A stretch of DNA of 24,721 nucleotides from a virus (IMGVR_UViG_3300020182_000180:1-24721); one strand, 5' to 3'. Counted from the stretch's first letter, positions 1 through 8,771 are shown. Notes: generated by a model from the sequence alone, not told the origin. Translations and numbers: made by a program.

Positions 1-391
1 CCCAACAACGACCGTCTGATGCTTCTTGAACAAGTCTGTCAGCATACTTGGCAGCATGCTCAGCAAACTTCTCAACACCAACACCATTCAAGATAGTTAT
101 TTGAGCTAGACCTTTTTCTTCCAACACTTGGAAGTCAGCTAGATGAGGATCTTGACTATCCAACACTACCTGATGATCGAACGTAGCTTCTAACCAAGCC
201 TTCAATGGCTTTAGACCCCCAAAGTCTACTACCCAGTTACGCATATCTAATTCATCGCAACCAAATGTGAACTTAAAGCCTAAGCTATACCCATGCAAGA
301 ATCTACAATGAGAATGGTTTGCATGAGGTTGACGGAAACAAGCACTGAGTCCAATGCTGTGTCCATATGTTTTTGTACTATAATGAGCCAA
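1..391 (-). CDS. QueD/6-pyruvoyl-tetrahydropterin synthase-like protein, 3' end outside window
   Basis: This is the first 130 codons of a gene that runs off the left edge. It starts at a TTG, because a TGA lies three codons upstream and the next ATG falls inside the active-site region; a GAAGGAG Shine-Dalgarno lies about 9 bases before the TTG. The protein resembles the T-fold family of 6-carboxytetrahydropterin synthase (QueD) and 6-pyruvoyl-tetrahydropterin synthase. Matching landmarks are Cys29 in HSHCRFLHGY, VVDFGGLKPLK at about 54-64 and DH at 72-73. Canonical QueD uses three zinc histidines, in AAHR and HGH; here the matching positions read Phe19, His33 and Tyr35, so two of three are changed. 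QueD acts in queuosine and 7-deazaguanine synthesis, but the changed ligands make that activity uncertain. It overlaps the upstream small gene by 14 bases and ends the thyX cluster. Confidence 0.75.
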   Translation of the reverse strand, partial: MAHYSTKTYGHSIGLSACFRQPHANHSHCRFLHGYSLGFKFTFGCDELDMRNWVVDFGGLKPLKAWLEATFDHQVVLDSQDPHLADFQVLEEKGLAQITILNGVGVEKFAEHAAKYADRLVQEASDGRCW

Positions 392-614
392 GATGTTTCA
401 CTCCTTCTTCTTCAATTAATTTTATGCCCAGAGCCCAATTCTCTGCAGCGTCTTCTACATATCGATGCGACTTATTGGGAAACTCTTCTACAAAGAATTG
501 TTTACCACTATCGTTATAGAACTTAATATAGAACATTTCTTCCTTCATGTCAACATGTATTTCGCAGTATGCTTTTGAGTGGTCTTTGTAATATGTTGAT
601 AAGTGCTTTCCCAT
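378..614 (-). CDS. Small protein of unknown function (78 aa)
   Basis: I do not recognise a characterised family. I chose the ATG at 614 because an AAAGGAG ribosome site, built into the last codons of thyX, sits about 10 bases upstream; a longer reading frame would run back through thyX without such a site. The protein is soluble-looking and mixed-charge. Its middle reads like a beta hairpin (FYIKFYNDSGKQFFVEEF) and is followed by an amphipathic helix (YVEDAAENWALGIKLIEEE). It sits 7 bases after thyX and overlaps the TTG start of the QueD-like gene by 14 bases, so the three are probably translated from one message. Confidence that it is a real gene is fairly high; function is unknown. Confidence 0.7.
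   Translation of the reverse strand: MGKHLSTYYKDHSKAYCEIHVDMKEEMFYIKFYNDSGKQFFVEEFPNKSHRYVEDAAENWALGIKLIEEEGVKHLGSL
525..553 (-). promoter_or_regulatory. Possible sigma70-type promoter upstream of the QueD-like gene
   Basis: A TTGACA box (548-553) and a TATATT box (525-530) lie 17 bp apart on the minus strand, inside the 78-residue gene. A start near 518 would give the QueD-like gene its own transcript. The boxes match 11 of 12 consensus positions, but the site is inside a coding region of AT-rich DNA, so chance is a serious alternative. Confidence 0.35.
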
Positions 615-621
615 AGTCGTT

Positions 622-1308
622 CTACTCCTTTGTGAATTCAAGCATCTTAGGATAGATTGCCCCAATTGCTTCTGCAATAGCACAGGCTAATTCCATATGC
701 TCTTTTTGTGTACCATTAGCTGAACGAAGTTCACAATAGTGAATCCAGCTACGGATAGTTCCATTAACATATAAAACAGATTTAGTATTACCTTCTGGTA
801 AAACAACTCTAGCTTGCTCTTTAGCAATACCATTATCAATAGCCCAGTTGTATGCCATTTTAGCAGTCTCGATGACTGCCATCTGTTTATTTGCCCACTC
901 ATCATCAAGAGCTGCATCTACATTGTCAATACTATTCTGTCTGTTCTTCGTATCTTGTAGACGTGCATCACGAATCGTAAAAACATCACCAAGACTATTA
1001 ACATCAGCATACCGTTGAGAAAACTCTTGAAAGCTAAAGCTTCTATGACGCAATAGCTGACGGCCAATATCTCTGGTCGTGTGAACTTCAATTGTAGCAC
1101 TTGCCATTTCAAATGGTGACCAGTGTTTATGCTTGATGAGATAATCAAGCAGCTTTGAAGTTGTTTTTGTGTTAGCTTGGTTTGCAGGGTTGGAGACACG
1201 AGCGCAATATGCAATAAGGTCTTGGATGTTATCCAATCCGTTGTTAGCAAGTTCACCTGAATGTATCCTATGACTTAGTTGTGTGTGGGCGAGTAGTCTG
1301 GCTTTCAT
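622..1308 (-). CDS. thyX: Flavin-dependent thymidylate synthase ThyX
   Basis: ThyX makes dTMP from dUMP using FAD, NADPH and methylene-tetrahydrofolate, supplying thymidine for phage DNA synthesis. The ThyX signature is visible at residues 87-100 as RHRSFSFQEFSQRY, which fits the RHR(X)7S pattern with Ser97; Gln94 stands where Asn is more usual. Downstream, the segment around EQARVVLPEGNTKS and the C-terminal half, with ELACAIAEAIGAIYP, fit the family. The 228-residue length is typical. It starts 7 bases after the helicase gene, with a GGAG overlapping that gene's stop. It shares no sequence with ThyA-type synthases such as T4 td, so it is a different solution to the same need. Confidence 0.96.
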   Translation of the reverse strand: MKARLLAHTQLSHRIHSGELANNGLDNIQDLIAYCARVSNPANQANTKTTSKLLDYLIKHKHWSPFEMASATIEVHTTRDIGRQLLRHRSFSFQEFSQRYADVNSLGDVFTIRDARLQDTKNRQNSIDNVDAALDDEWANKQMAVIETAKMAYNWAIDNGIAKEQARVVLPEGNTKSVLYVNGTIRSWIHYCELRSANGTQKEHMELACAIAEAIGAIYPKMLEFTKE

Positions 1309-1315
1309 TTATTCA

Positions 1316-2686
1316 TTACTCCATTTTAAAGTCTTTAAAGCGTTCGTTTGTATTAGATTTATCAAACGCTGGTGTATCGTCTACAACACCTTCCTCAGCA
1401 TTGTCTGCATCAAACAACCTCATCCGAGATTTATCAATACCCAATACGAATCTTTTCTTGTAGTTTAGATCGTTATATCGGTTCTTCAATTGTTTAACCA
1501 TAACCTGTCCAAGAGCCTCTAGCTCTTCAGACGAGACTAATGCGAACATTAGATCTGCGGTAGCGGGTAGTCCAAAAGACTCGGACGTATCCTCAAGCCC
1601 AGGATCTGACGAAGAAAAACCACTACGAGTCGTCTGCGTTGCAGTAAAGATCGGTAGGTTGAATTCAACCGCAAGGCCTCGTAGTTCCTCAGCAATAGCT
1701 TTAATGAGAGTATAAGAATTAACATTTCCTCCTGCTTTCATTCTAGATGAGGTGCATATATTTAGGTAGTCTATAAACACCATCTCTGGAACAAAGTTCT
1801 TTTTTAGCTTCAATTCATTAAGCAGAGCACGGAAGTGACCAGCATGAGCTGAGCCAGTTGGATACTCTTTAATGATCAGTTTACCATTAGTACGAGAAGC
1901 AACATCAGCCACCTTAGATGTAAAGACAGACTTCTGCATGTCTTGTAGATCACCAATAGGAACATTAAGTAAGTTAGCATCAATACGTTCAGCAATACGT
2001 TCTTCTGCCATCTCCATAGTAATGTATAGAACATCTCTTCCCTGTGTTAAAGCATTAGCTGCAATATGACACATGAACAAAGACTTACCCACACCTGTAC
2101 CAGCTAACGCAACATTAAGAGTCTTGTTGGGGATACCACCTTTAGTGATGATGTTGAAGTATTCTAAGTCAAACGCAATACGATCTTCCTGAGCATTATA
2201 GAAGTCAAATCTCTCTTCCATGTTCTCGAGATAGTCGTGACCGATGTTAGTATCAAATGTCACCGCCAGAGCCTTCGTAAGAAGGTCTGGGAGTGCGTTC
2301 TTTGATAGCTCCTGGTGCTTTCCATCAATGATACTAATAGACTCCATGATAGCATTATGGATTGCTCTATCTTGACACCACTTCTCTGTAGTATCAAGTA
2401 TCCAATCAGTATCTGACTTCTCTGTAGCAGTATCAAAGATCGTTGGCATGATCTCACAAGCAGCAATGTATTGATCGTCACTAAACCTATTATTAGATTC
2501 AATCTCAATCTTAAATGCTTCTTGTGTAGGCATCTTATTGTACTTTGCAGCGTACTTAGCTACTTCTTTGAACAGTTGATTATACACACCCTGAAAGTAT
2601 TCAGGTTGAATGAATGGTAGTACCTTTCGCATAAACGCATCATCTGTTATCACGTTCCGTAATATTAACTGTTCTATATTGCTCAT
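1316..2686 (-). CDS. 41: Replicative DNA helicase, T4 gp41-like (DnaB family)
   Basis: This 456-residue protein is the hexameric helicase that unwinds DNA 5' to 3' at the phage fork and pairs with the primase. The N-terminal half is helical; the RecA-like core starts near residue 185. Walker A is GTGVGKS at 196-202, preceded by GGIPNKTLNVALA. Walker B is VFIDYLNI, and a Q/R-finger region lies around TATQTTRSG. Length is close to T4 gp41. It starts with an ATG sharing one base with the stop of the small upstream gene (TAATG) and lies downstream of uvsX, as in T4. A possible extra promoter inside the upstream gene (TTGACA and TATGCT, 17 bp apart, 2749-2777) is weak. Confidence 0.95.
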   Translation of the reverse strand: MSNIEQLILRNVITDDAFMRKVLPFIQPEYFQGVYNQLFKEVAKYAAKYNKMPTQEAFKIEIESNNRFSDDQYIAACEIMPTIFDTATEKSDTDWILDTTEKWCQDRAIHNAIMESISIIDGKHQELSKNALPDLLTKALAVTFDTNIGHDYLENMEERFDFYNAQEDRIAFDLEYFNIITKGGIPNKTLNVALAGTGVGKSLFMCHIAANALTQGRDVLYITMEMAEERIAERIDANLLNVPIGDLQDMQKSVFTSKVADVASRTNGKLIIKEYPTGSAHAGHFRALLNELKLKKNFVPEMVFIDYLNICTSSRMKAGGNVNSYTLIKAIAEELRGLAVEFNLPIFTATQTTRSGFSSSDPGLEDTSESFGLPATADLMFALVSSEELEALGQVMVKQLKNRYNDLNYKKRFVLGIDKSRMRLFDADNAEEGVVDDTPAFDKSNTNERFKDFKME

Positions 2687-2979
2687 TATTTTTCCTTCAT
2701 CCCTTCACCGTTAAGATTTTCCATCATAACGCTTTCTAATACCTTACCAGCATACCGCTGAAACTCAGTATTGTCAACCGAAAGATCTTCGTCAGGACTA
2801 TAATGTAGCGTCACATTGAACTTCAGTGTATCGGATCTGTTATCAATCTTGATATCACCAAAGCTGAATACTGATTCAATAAACTCGCCTTCCTTGATTC
2901 GAATATGCCAATGATCATCATCACCTGGTATCAATTCAAATTGTTTGTTCTGTTCAAACATACCTGGGATAGTAACCAT
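2686..2979 (-). CDS. Small protein between uvsX and gp41, in the T4 gp40 position (97 aa)
   Basis: I do not recognise the sequence. It is acidic and soluble-looking, with a beta-rich centre (HWHIRIKEGEFIESVFSFGD, then KFNVTLHYS) and a helical C-terminus. T4 has gene 40, a head-vertex assembly chaperone, between uvsX and 41, so the place matches, but I see no sequence reason to call it gp40, and T4 gp40 is membrane-associated while this has no membrane segment. It is translationally coupled on both sides by TAATG overlaps, with uvsX upstream and the helicase downstream, which suggests production with the recombination and replication proteins. Confidence 0.8.
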   Translation of the reverse strand: MVTIPGMFEQNKQFELIPGDDDHWHIRIKEGEFIESVFSFGDIKIDNRSDTLKFNVTLHYSPDEDLSVDNTEFQRYAGKVLESVMMENLNGEGMKEK

Positions 2980-4028
2980 TACAATTCTTGCTCCACAATA
3001 TCATCCATTGACACTAAAGATTGATGACCAATCTGATACTGCTTCTTTAAGAATTCTTTGAAATCAGTTCCATCAAAGACTGGATCCCAAAAGGACTTTT
3101 CGAGTGTAGCATCGTATCTAACTTTGCCTCCGACTTCGCCAGTAGATTGGTCAACCACAGCGTACCATCCGTTAGCAGGCTTAGTAACATAACCACCAGC
3201 GAGAGCGCAATCCAGCAGGCCAGAATACTTACGTACACCACCATCCCAAGATACGGTAATAGGAATTTTAGACTTTTCTTTAACATAACGACTCTTCTCT
3301 ACATTGATCACAAAGTGATAACCTTGAATCTCTGTACCTTTCTTATCTTGTTGACGACCTAAGATCCAGATGTTATCTGCTGAGTAGTATATACCTGTAC
3401 CACCACCAACTACATCTTTAGGGAATAGACCTATTTCTTTATATGTGTGATTGATTGCTAACATAGGAATTGCTTTCATAGTCAAGTATGGAGTTGCCAT
3501 ACGGAACAATCCTTTGAGAGCTTTAGCACGAGACATGTCTGCAACAGACTTCTCGTTGATAGCATCATCTAGTTCTTTCTTAGATGCCAAGTTACCAATA
3601 GAGTCAATAACAATGATGACCTTATCATCACGAGAGATTTCTTCTAGTTGGTTAATTAAATCAAACTTTAGTTCTTCTACATTAACAATAGGTGTATGCA
3701 AGATACGAGATGTATCAATACCAAACTGTTCAAAGTAACTTTGTGGTGAACCAAACTCACTATCATAGAATAGCATGATAGCATCAGGGTTCTTTTCTAA
3801 GTAAGCACCTGCCATTAGTAACGCAAATGATGTCTTAAAGTGTTTAGAAGGTCCTGCCAAGACTGTTAGTCCAGGTGTAACACCTCCATCGACAGACCCA
3901 GACAAAGCTACGTTTACCATAGGCACGTCTGTTGGTGTCATATCTTTTTCAGTAAAGAACTTTGATTGAGATAAAACCTCTGTAGTTTTAATCTTACTGT
4001 TCTTCTTTAGTTTGTCCATAATCGACAT
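2979..4028 (-). CDS. uvsX: UvsX, RecA-like recombinase
   Basis: UvsX forms filaments on single-stranded DNA and catalyses strand exchange, supporting recombination-dependent replication and repair with UvsY and gp41. Walker A is GPSKHFKTS at about 59-67, very close to the T4 form, and Walker B is VIIVIDSIGNL. The 349-residue length is slightly below T4 UvsX. I start it at the ATG at 4028 because GGGAG lies 10 bases upstream; a TTG at 4037 is too close to that site, and an ATG at 4019 is possible. It overlaps the end of the sugar dehydrogenase gene by 35 bases. A weak promoter-like pair lies just upstream at 4082-4110. Confidence 0.96.
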   Translation of the reverse strand: MSIMDKLKKNSKIKTTEVLSQSKFFTEKDMTPTDVPMVNVALSGSVDGGVTPGLTVLAGPSKHFKTSFALLMAGAYLEKNPDAIMLFYDSEFGSPQSYFEQFGIDTSRILHTPIVNVEELKFDLINQLEEISRDDKVIIVIDSIGNLASKKELDDAINEKSVADMSRAKALKGLFRMATPYLTMKAIPMLAINHTYKEIGLFPKDVVGGGTGIYYSADNIWILGRQQDKKGTEIQGYHFVINVEKSRYVKEKSKIPITVSWDGGVRKYSGLLDCALAGGYVTKPANGWYAVVDQSTGEVGGKVRYDATLEKSFWDPVFDGTDFKEFLKKQYQIGHQSLVSMDDIVEQEL

Positions 4029-4818
4029 TTTGTTCAATCTCCCGATTGTCTAATTCATATTGTAATCTGTACTCATTGTTTATATTAACACATTTAGCCA
4101 ATAAGGTCAACTGGTCAGAGAACTTAGTGAATGCTGATGTATCTTTAGGGAAGCAAGCTCCACCATATCCCTGTTTGCCATCAAAGCCAGGGACTTTGGT
4201 ATGACTAGACCCAATACGGTCATCCATACCAACAGCCTTAATAATTGTTGCGAAGTTCGCATTTGTTTCTCCTATTGCATCATATAATTGGTTAAAGAAT
4301 AAAACCTTCATGGCCAAGAAGCTATTGATTGTATACTTAACAAAGCTGGCTTCTTCTAGTGTCATATGGAGAGCAGGACATGGGTCACATAAACTATACT
4401 GCTCATACACTTTCTCAACATACTTAGTTGCATCGCACCACCCACCCAGTACATGAAAAGGTGGGGATACAAACTGCTCGTTAGCAGACTTCTCTGTGAG
4501 GAATTCAGGATTGTATACTACGTTGATAGGCCAGTTAGTAGCTATATCAGGAGTGACTGTTGACTTAACAACAATAGTAATATTAGAGCTAACTAATTCA
4601 TTGAGCACATCGTCAATAATACTACTATCAACAGCACCATCGTTTCCCATCGGGGTAGGTACGCACACAAAAGCAATGTCAAATAAAGAGACATCAGTGC
4701 TATCCAGATTGGTTCCATACTTGGGGTCCACAATAGTTTTTGTTACGTGGGGATGACTAAACCCATAGTCCACTGCTTGTCCTACAAAGCCATGCCCCAC
4801 AATCAATATATTTATCAT
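3994..4818 (-). CDS. Short nucleotide-sugar dehydrogenase (UDP-glucose/GDP-mannose dehydrogenase family)
   Basis: The family oxidises the C6 alcohol of a nucleotide sugar to a carboxylate in two NAD-dependent steps, for example UDP-glucose to UDP-glucuronate. Visible are the Rossmann motif GHGFVG (8-13), FVCVPTP (50-56), YNPEFLTEKSA (102-112), a conserved Lys161 in VKYTINSFLAMK, and the catalytic Cys222 in GGACFPKDT. The protein stops at 274 residues, whereas usual family members have about 390-450. The missing part is the C-terminal domain that binds the nucleotide of the substrate. It sits between a small membrane protein and uvsX, not in a sugar operon; a second sugar-nucleotide enzyme lies at 15767-16513. 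Substrate is unknown. Confidence 0.88.
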   Translation of the reverse strand: MINILIVGHGFVGQAVDYGFSHPHVTKTIVDPKYGTNLDSTDVSLFDIAFVCVPTPMGNDGAVDSSIIDDVLNELVSSNITIVVKSTVTPDIATNWPINVVYNPEFLTEKSANEQFVSPPFHVLGGWCDATKYVEKVYEQYSLCDPCPALHMTLEEASFVKYTINSFLAMKVLFFNQLYDAIGETNANFATIIKAVGMDDRIGSSHTKVPGFDGKQGYGGACFPKDTSAFTKFSDQLTLLAKCVNINNEYRLQYELDNREIEQNVDYGQTKEEQ

Positions 4819-4819
4819 T

Positions 4820-5017
4820 TCAAAATGCTGGAAGTGATAATAATAATACTAATTGGACAGCCCACGTTCCTAAGGCAGCAAAAGCTGAAGCTAACATCAG
4901 ACCTTTTATTGCTTGACCCTTAGGTGGAAAGACTGTTGCCCACGATACTAGGATTAATGATATGATCATGAACATATACATGACCGTTGATATTAATGAT
5001 AAAATTACTGTAATCAT
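4820..5017 (-). CDS. Small two-segment membrane protein (65 aa)
   Basis: No known family recognised. The chain is almost wholly hydrophobic: one membrane segment covers roughly residues 2-28 (ITVILSLISTVMYMFMIISL and onward) and a second roughly 40-62 (LMLASAFAALGTWAVQLVLL). A short polar link around PPKGQAIKG joins them, so a hairpin in the inner membrane is likely. Its ATG overlaps the stop of the upstream basic gene (ATGA), and it ends one base before the dehydrogenase gene. Expression with early replication genes suggests a host-membrane role, but nothing in the sequence says which. Confidence 0.75.
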   Translation of the reverse strand: MITVILSLISTVMYMFMIISLILVSWATVFPPKGQAIKGLMLASAFAALGTWAVQLVLLLSLPAF

Positions 5018-5160
5018 ATTGTACTCTCTTTCTTTTGCTTTCTTAATTTTCTTAGTTTGGAATATAAACGCTCTGTACGCTCAGCTACCATTTTCTTTAA
5101 TGATCGTCTACGAGATCTCGCAACTGCTGATTTAGCAATTCGATCTGCTTTCTTTTTCAT
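5014..5160 (-). CDS. Very basic 48-residue protein
   Basis: This small gene fills the gap between the primase-like gene and the membrane protein. Reading from the ATG at 5160 gives 48 residues, starting [20 protein letters not shown] and ending LRKLRKQKKESTI. Twenty residues are Lys or Arg and only four are acidic, with the charges spread over what looks like one or two amphipathic helices. It is coupled by ATGA overlaps at both ends: with the stop of the primase-like gene and with the start of the membrane protein gene. This perfect fit supports a real gene despite its size. Such a charge pattern suits binding DNA, RNA or an acidic partner; the function is unknown. Confidence 0.75.
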   Translation of the reverse strand: MKKKADRIAKSAVARSRRRSLKKMVAERTERLYSKLRKLRKQKKESTI

Positions 5161-6122
5161 AACATAGCTCCATTCTTATATGCATATTCTAATGCGTTAT
5201 TGGCCTCTACTTCCATAGGCCTGTTCTCATACCAGTTTCCACTCTCAGCGTCAAATTGTCTACAGAGAGAAACTATCTCAGTTGCAGAGATGGGATAGCC
5301 CTTCTCTACTGCTTTGCCAGCTACCGCAATCATTATACGATACATCTGACGATACCAACCAGTGCTACTGATTGTCATATACTCTAATGCCATCTTTCTT
5401 GGCCAGAAGGGACAATCACTATAACCTGACCAGTGTATATCTGTATTGTCTAGCTTACCCTTACGATACTCAACGACTTGTTCTCTAAAGGCAGGTGGAA
5501 GTCTATCGAGGAAAGACGCTCCATCTCTAGTATTGCTATATGGCCATTTGGCTTGTAGATATGCCAAGTCCAAAGGCTCACCCACATTACTATAAAAAAA
5601 GTTATTAGCACCTGAGTAGTCCGCTGGAACGTAATACATCCTAGCAATGTCTTTAGTCTGCGCATCTCCAATCTCGTTGAGTTCTTGATTGAGAGCGTAC
5701 CAGAAGTGACGTAGTTCAGTTGCTTCAATCGGGATGCCAGTGTCGAATACAATCCGAAACTTTGGATGGTCGACCGTACTTGAAGCAGTGCTATACACCA
5801 CATAATTCCAGTCACCAAAGCGAGTTCGTAATACATCTTCTAATTCCCCCTCAATGATAAAGTCGTCAACATCAACAGCAGCCCAACTTCCCCAAGCCAA
5901 TACATTGTCGTTCTTTCTAGTAGAGTTAGGCTTAAATACAGCCGGCGATATAAGTTCAGCATCTTGTTTACCATTTAATGGCCTTTCACTTAATTTCTTT
6001 AAAAATTTTACACACTTGTTCCATGACTCAAAATCCATACGCCGATGCGTTTTATTATCATACACAAAACGGTTCTGTTCATCCCACCATCTTGGTGATT
6101 TGAATACTGTTAGACTATACAA
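5157..6122 (-). CDS. Archaeo-eukaryotic-type (AEP) primase/prim-pol candidate
   Basis: The protein shows the ordered motifs of AEP-type primases: an acidic pair in WAAVDVDDF (D84, D86), then [17 protein letters not shown] (about 110-126, with a His-Pro before the FRIV strand), then [10 protein letters not shown] (about 157-166). A helical C-terminal domain follows ([28 protein letters not shown]). There is no zinc ribbon or Toprim fold as in the DnaG-type T4 gp61. It would make primers for the gp41 fork, and it lies directly after the polymerase gene. I chose the TTG at 6122 (321 residues) because GGAGGA lies 5 bases upstream; an ATG at 6152 would add ten residues but has no properly spaced site. 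A strong promoter inside the polymerase gene (6217-6245) points at it. Confidence 0.7.
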   Translation of the reverse strand: MYSLTVFKSPRWWDEQNRFVYDNKTHRRMDFESWNKCVKFLKKLSERPLNGKQDAELISPAVFKPNSTRKNDNVLAWGSWAAVDVDDFIIEGELEDVLRTRFGDWNYVVYSTASSTVDHPKFRIVFDTGIPIEATELRHFWYALNQELNEIGDAQTKDIARMYYVPADYSGANNFFYSNVGEPLDLAYLQAKWPYSNTRDGASFLDRLPPAFREQVVEYRKGKLDNTDIHWSGYSDCPFWPRKMALEYMTISSTGWYRQMYRIMIAVAGKAVEKGYPISATEIVSLCRQFDAESGNWYENRPMEVEANNALEYAYKNGAML

Positions 6123-8742
6123 AGAAGTCCTCCAATGTGGCTTTAGGTTCATCTTCCCAACCTACAGCATCTAGTATGTTGCGGATTGGTTCGAGAAACG
6201 ATTTCTCATACATTTTATTATAGTCTATATGTCGATGTAAGTCAAGCTCTTTTGGTAGAAAGCCTGGATAAGCAATAACGTTTTCCTTGATAGGATTAGG
6301 TTGCTTTAGATATACAAACTTGATCTTCTCACCGTTCTTAACAGTCTCGTATGATTTATCTAACTTATATCTCTTTACATAGTGGTTAAATAACAATGCA
6401 CCTCTAACATGTATAGGACAGCCCTTGGCGTAGATATATCTACGATCGTGCCATTTATCCACATCAGACACTCCACGAGGGAATGATACTTCTTCTGGTG
6501 TTAGCTTAGAGAAGTCAGACTTGAATTGCTTCAAGAATGCTTGAGTAGCTAACTCACCATCGTCGATAATAACTCTGAAGATCTCCTTGAACTTATCTCG
6601 ACAGACCTGAGGAGTAGAAGACTTAACAGCCTCAATGCCCATGATCTTTAACTTAGGCTCAGCATACTGAACACCTTCATTATTGTGTACGTTCAAGATG
6701 TAACGCTTCTTAGCAACCCAGATACCTTTATCAGCAATTACCTCACGAGCCATCTCCATACGATTCTCATATGCATTAGTCTGTATAGAAAGATCAGCGT
6801 ATGACTCTTTAAGTATCTTCTCAAAGTGATCTGCTGTAATCTTATCAATAAACTTGGTAGGATCAGCAGGTTCAAACTTATCTACAAGAGGTTTCATCTT
6901 AACATACAAAGAGTCTGTATCGATAGCAATGACATAGTCTTTATCAGTCTTCAATAGCTTATTCATCTCTTTGTTAATCGCACGCTCTGCCCACTTAATA
7001 GCCAGCTGACCAGAAGTCGTAATAGCTTCTGCCACACGATGATCAAAGTATCTGAAGTAGTTGTTACCTAGAGCGCCATACAAAGAGTTCATCAGAATCT
7101 TAATAGACATCTGCTGGTTGTGGAGTGTGTTAACTTCAGCTTCAAGTTTAGTCTTTGTTTTCTTCCATTGAATAGATGATACATCTTTTGATTGGGACGA
7201 GTTACCTCTTGTGTTTGTACTCATGCCTTCATCATTATCCATAGCATCCGCTTCTTCTATCATCCTACGGACCTGGCTTGGGTCTTGCCCAAGATTTACT
7301 AATTTCTGTTCTGCTTCTAACATACGATTCTTGATGGCTCTACGCTCATCATAGTATTGCTTAATGATCGATGGAATGATGCCCACACGTTCTTTAGTAA
7401 ACTGTTGACCAGTAGCAGCTACAGCATAGTCATCTTCTAATATAAACTCTTGACCATCTAAGATCTTATCTACATTAACACCTGGTATCTTACCTTCAAT
7501 AATAGTCTCTGGTGACATATTGTACTGAACAATGATGTTAGGATATAGAGAGTTAAGGTCAAACGATGCTACCCACTCATGTAATCCAACCATAGGATCT
7601 TTTACGAATGCGCCAGGATAAGGTTGCTTTGCTTTATTAACCTTAGGAGGTACAACAATCTGTTGCTTATTCAGCATACGATACAGAATAGAATCCCAGA
7701 TAGATGTAGTACCAAATGTCTCACTGAAGTTAACACCACCCCGATAAGCCATAGTCATAGCCAACTCAATTAGACCCATCTTCTCTTCTAGTCGCTCAAT
7801 CAATTGAACATCTTTAATGTTATAGTCGATATACTTCTGATGGTCTTCGTGATATAGGTTCTGTAGACCACCATGCTCTTCGATAGATAGCTTACGATCA
7901 CCCAGAACAATAAATGCAACGTGGTCCAACTTATAAGACTCGAGTGTCCCATAGCTGTATCCAAACTTACGGAATAGATCGTAGTAGTCAAGCTGTTGAA
8001 TACCCATCATCTCATAGGCAATATTAGATCTACCTGCAATAACAATATCGCGTTGATCTACTACACCCCAAGGAGAGAACTTCTTATACACATCACCACC
8101 AATGATATTCTTTACACGGTTAATCAAATATGGAAAGTCAAACAGTCTAGTATTCCATCCAGTTATGATATCTGGACACCAACGAGGATCATTCCAATAT
8201 CCCAAGAAGGATAGTAACAGATCTTGCTCATCTTTACACTTCTTATATTGAATACCTTTTACATCATCTATTGGACACTTATCTTCATCATAGTCTTTCA
8301 AAGCCCAGACATAGTAAGTATCAGACTGATTGTTCTTCATAGTAATAGCTGTCACAGGATGAGCAGCCTCTGCTACGAAGGGGAATCCATCTTCTGAATG
8401 GACCTCAATATCTAATGATGTAATGTTTACTTTAGACTTATCAAATGCAATCTCACCACGAAACTTATCAGTAATAAACTGAGTAACGTAGTTAGTCATA
8501 CCGTATATGGGAAAGTTGTCTACATCTGAATACTTCTTTACGAAGTCTCCTGCATCTCTCATTGAATCAAAGTCAATAGGTTGTACAGGTTTATTCTTTA
8601 GATTGTTCCAGCCAGTCTCTTTATCAGTAGCAACAAATAGAGTTGGCTCAAATTTAATCTTCTGATTAAATCTCTTACCATCTTTAAAACCACGATACAT
8701 TATATTGTTACCGTATCGATTAACACTTGTGTAAAAGTTCAT
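6115..8742 (-). CDS. 43: DNA polymerase, family B, T4 gp43-like
   Basis: This is the replicative polymerase with proofreading 3'-5' exonuclease, 875 residues against 898 in T4. Exonuclease motif I is [13 protein letters not shown] with D111 and E113; motif II is in [10 protein letters not shown]; motif III is [12 protein letters not shown]. Polymerase motif A is [11 protein letters not shown], motif B is [20 protein letters not shown], and motif C is [10 protein letters not shown], so all catalytic acids are present. It starts with an ATG behind TAGGAGGA, a strong ribosome site. A promoter at 8772-8800, nested in the terminator of the preceding mini-operon, drives it. Its end overlaps the start of the primase-like gene, fitting coupled production of polymerase and primase. 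Confidence 0.97.
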   Translation of the reverse strand: MNFYTSVNRYGNNIMYRGFKDGKRFNQKIKFEPTLFVATDKETGWNNLKNKPVQPIDFDSMRDAGDFVKKYSDVDNFPIYGMTNYVTQFITDKFRGEIAFDKSKVNITSLDIEVHSEDGFPFVAEAAHPVTAITMKNNQSDTYYVWALKDYDEDKCPIDDVKGIQYKKCKDEQDLLLSFLGYWNDPRWCPDIITGWNTRLFDFPYLINRVKNIIGGDVYKKFSPWGVVDQRDIVIAGRSNIAYEMMGIQQLDYYDLFRKFGYSYGTLESYKLDHVAFIVLGDRKLSIEEHGGLQNLYHEDHQKYIDYNIKDVQLIERLEEKMGLIELAMTMAYRGGVNFSETFGTTSIWDSILYRMLNKQQIVVPPKVNKAKQPYPGAFVKDPMVGLHEWVASFDLNSLYPNIIVQYNMSPETIIEGKIPGVNVDKILDGQEFILEDDYAVAATGQQFTKERVGIIPSIIKQYYDERRAIKNRMLEAEQKLVNLGQDPSQVRRMIEEADAMDNDEGMSTNTRGNSSQSKDVSSIQWKKTKTKLEAEVNTLHNQQMSIKILMNSLYGALGNNYFRYFDHRVAEAITTSGQLAIKWAERAINKEMNKLLKTDKDYVIAIDTDSLYVKMKPLVDKFEPADPTKFIDKITADHFEKILKESYADLSIQTNAYENRMEMAREVIADKGIWVAKKRYILNVHNNEGVQYAEPKLKIMGIEAVKSSTPQVCRDKFKEIFRVIIDDGELATQAFLKQFKSDFSKLTPEEVSFPRGVSDVDKWHDRRYIYAKGCPIHVRGALLFNHYVKRYKLDKSYETVKNGEKIKFVYLKQPNPIKENVIAYPGFLPKELDLHRHIDYNKMYEKSFLEPIRNILDAVGWEDEPKATLEDFFV
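6217..6245 (-). promoter_or_regulatory. Sigma70-type promoter inside the end of gp43
   Basis: On the minus strand a TTGACT -35 box (6240-6245) and a perfect TATAAT -10 box (6217-6222) are separated by exactly 17 bp. Transcription would start near 6210, about 90 bases before the primase-like gene. It lies within the coding sequence for the polymerase C-terminus. Eleven of twelve box positions match the consensus. I infer that it lets the primase-to-queD cluster be made independently of gp43; this has not been shown. Confidence 0.55.
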
Positions 8743-8771
8743 ATGATTCCTCCTAACCTACACGTATTAAC

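Noticed and set aside
5157-6152. T4 gp61 DnaG-type primase for the gene after gp43
   Set aside because: No zinc-ribbon cysteines and no Toprim motif; the acidic and His-containing motifs fit AEP-type primases instead.
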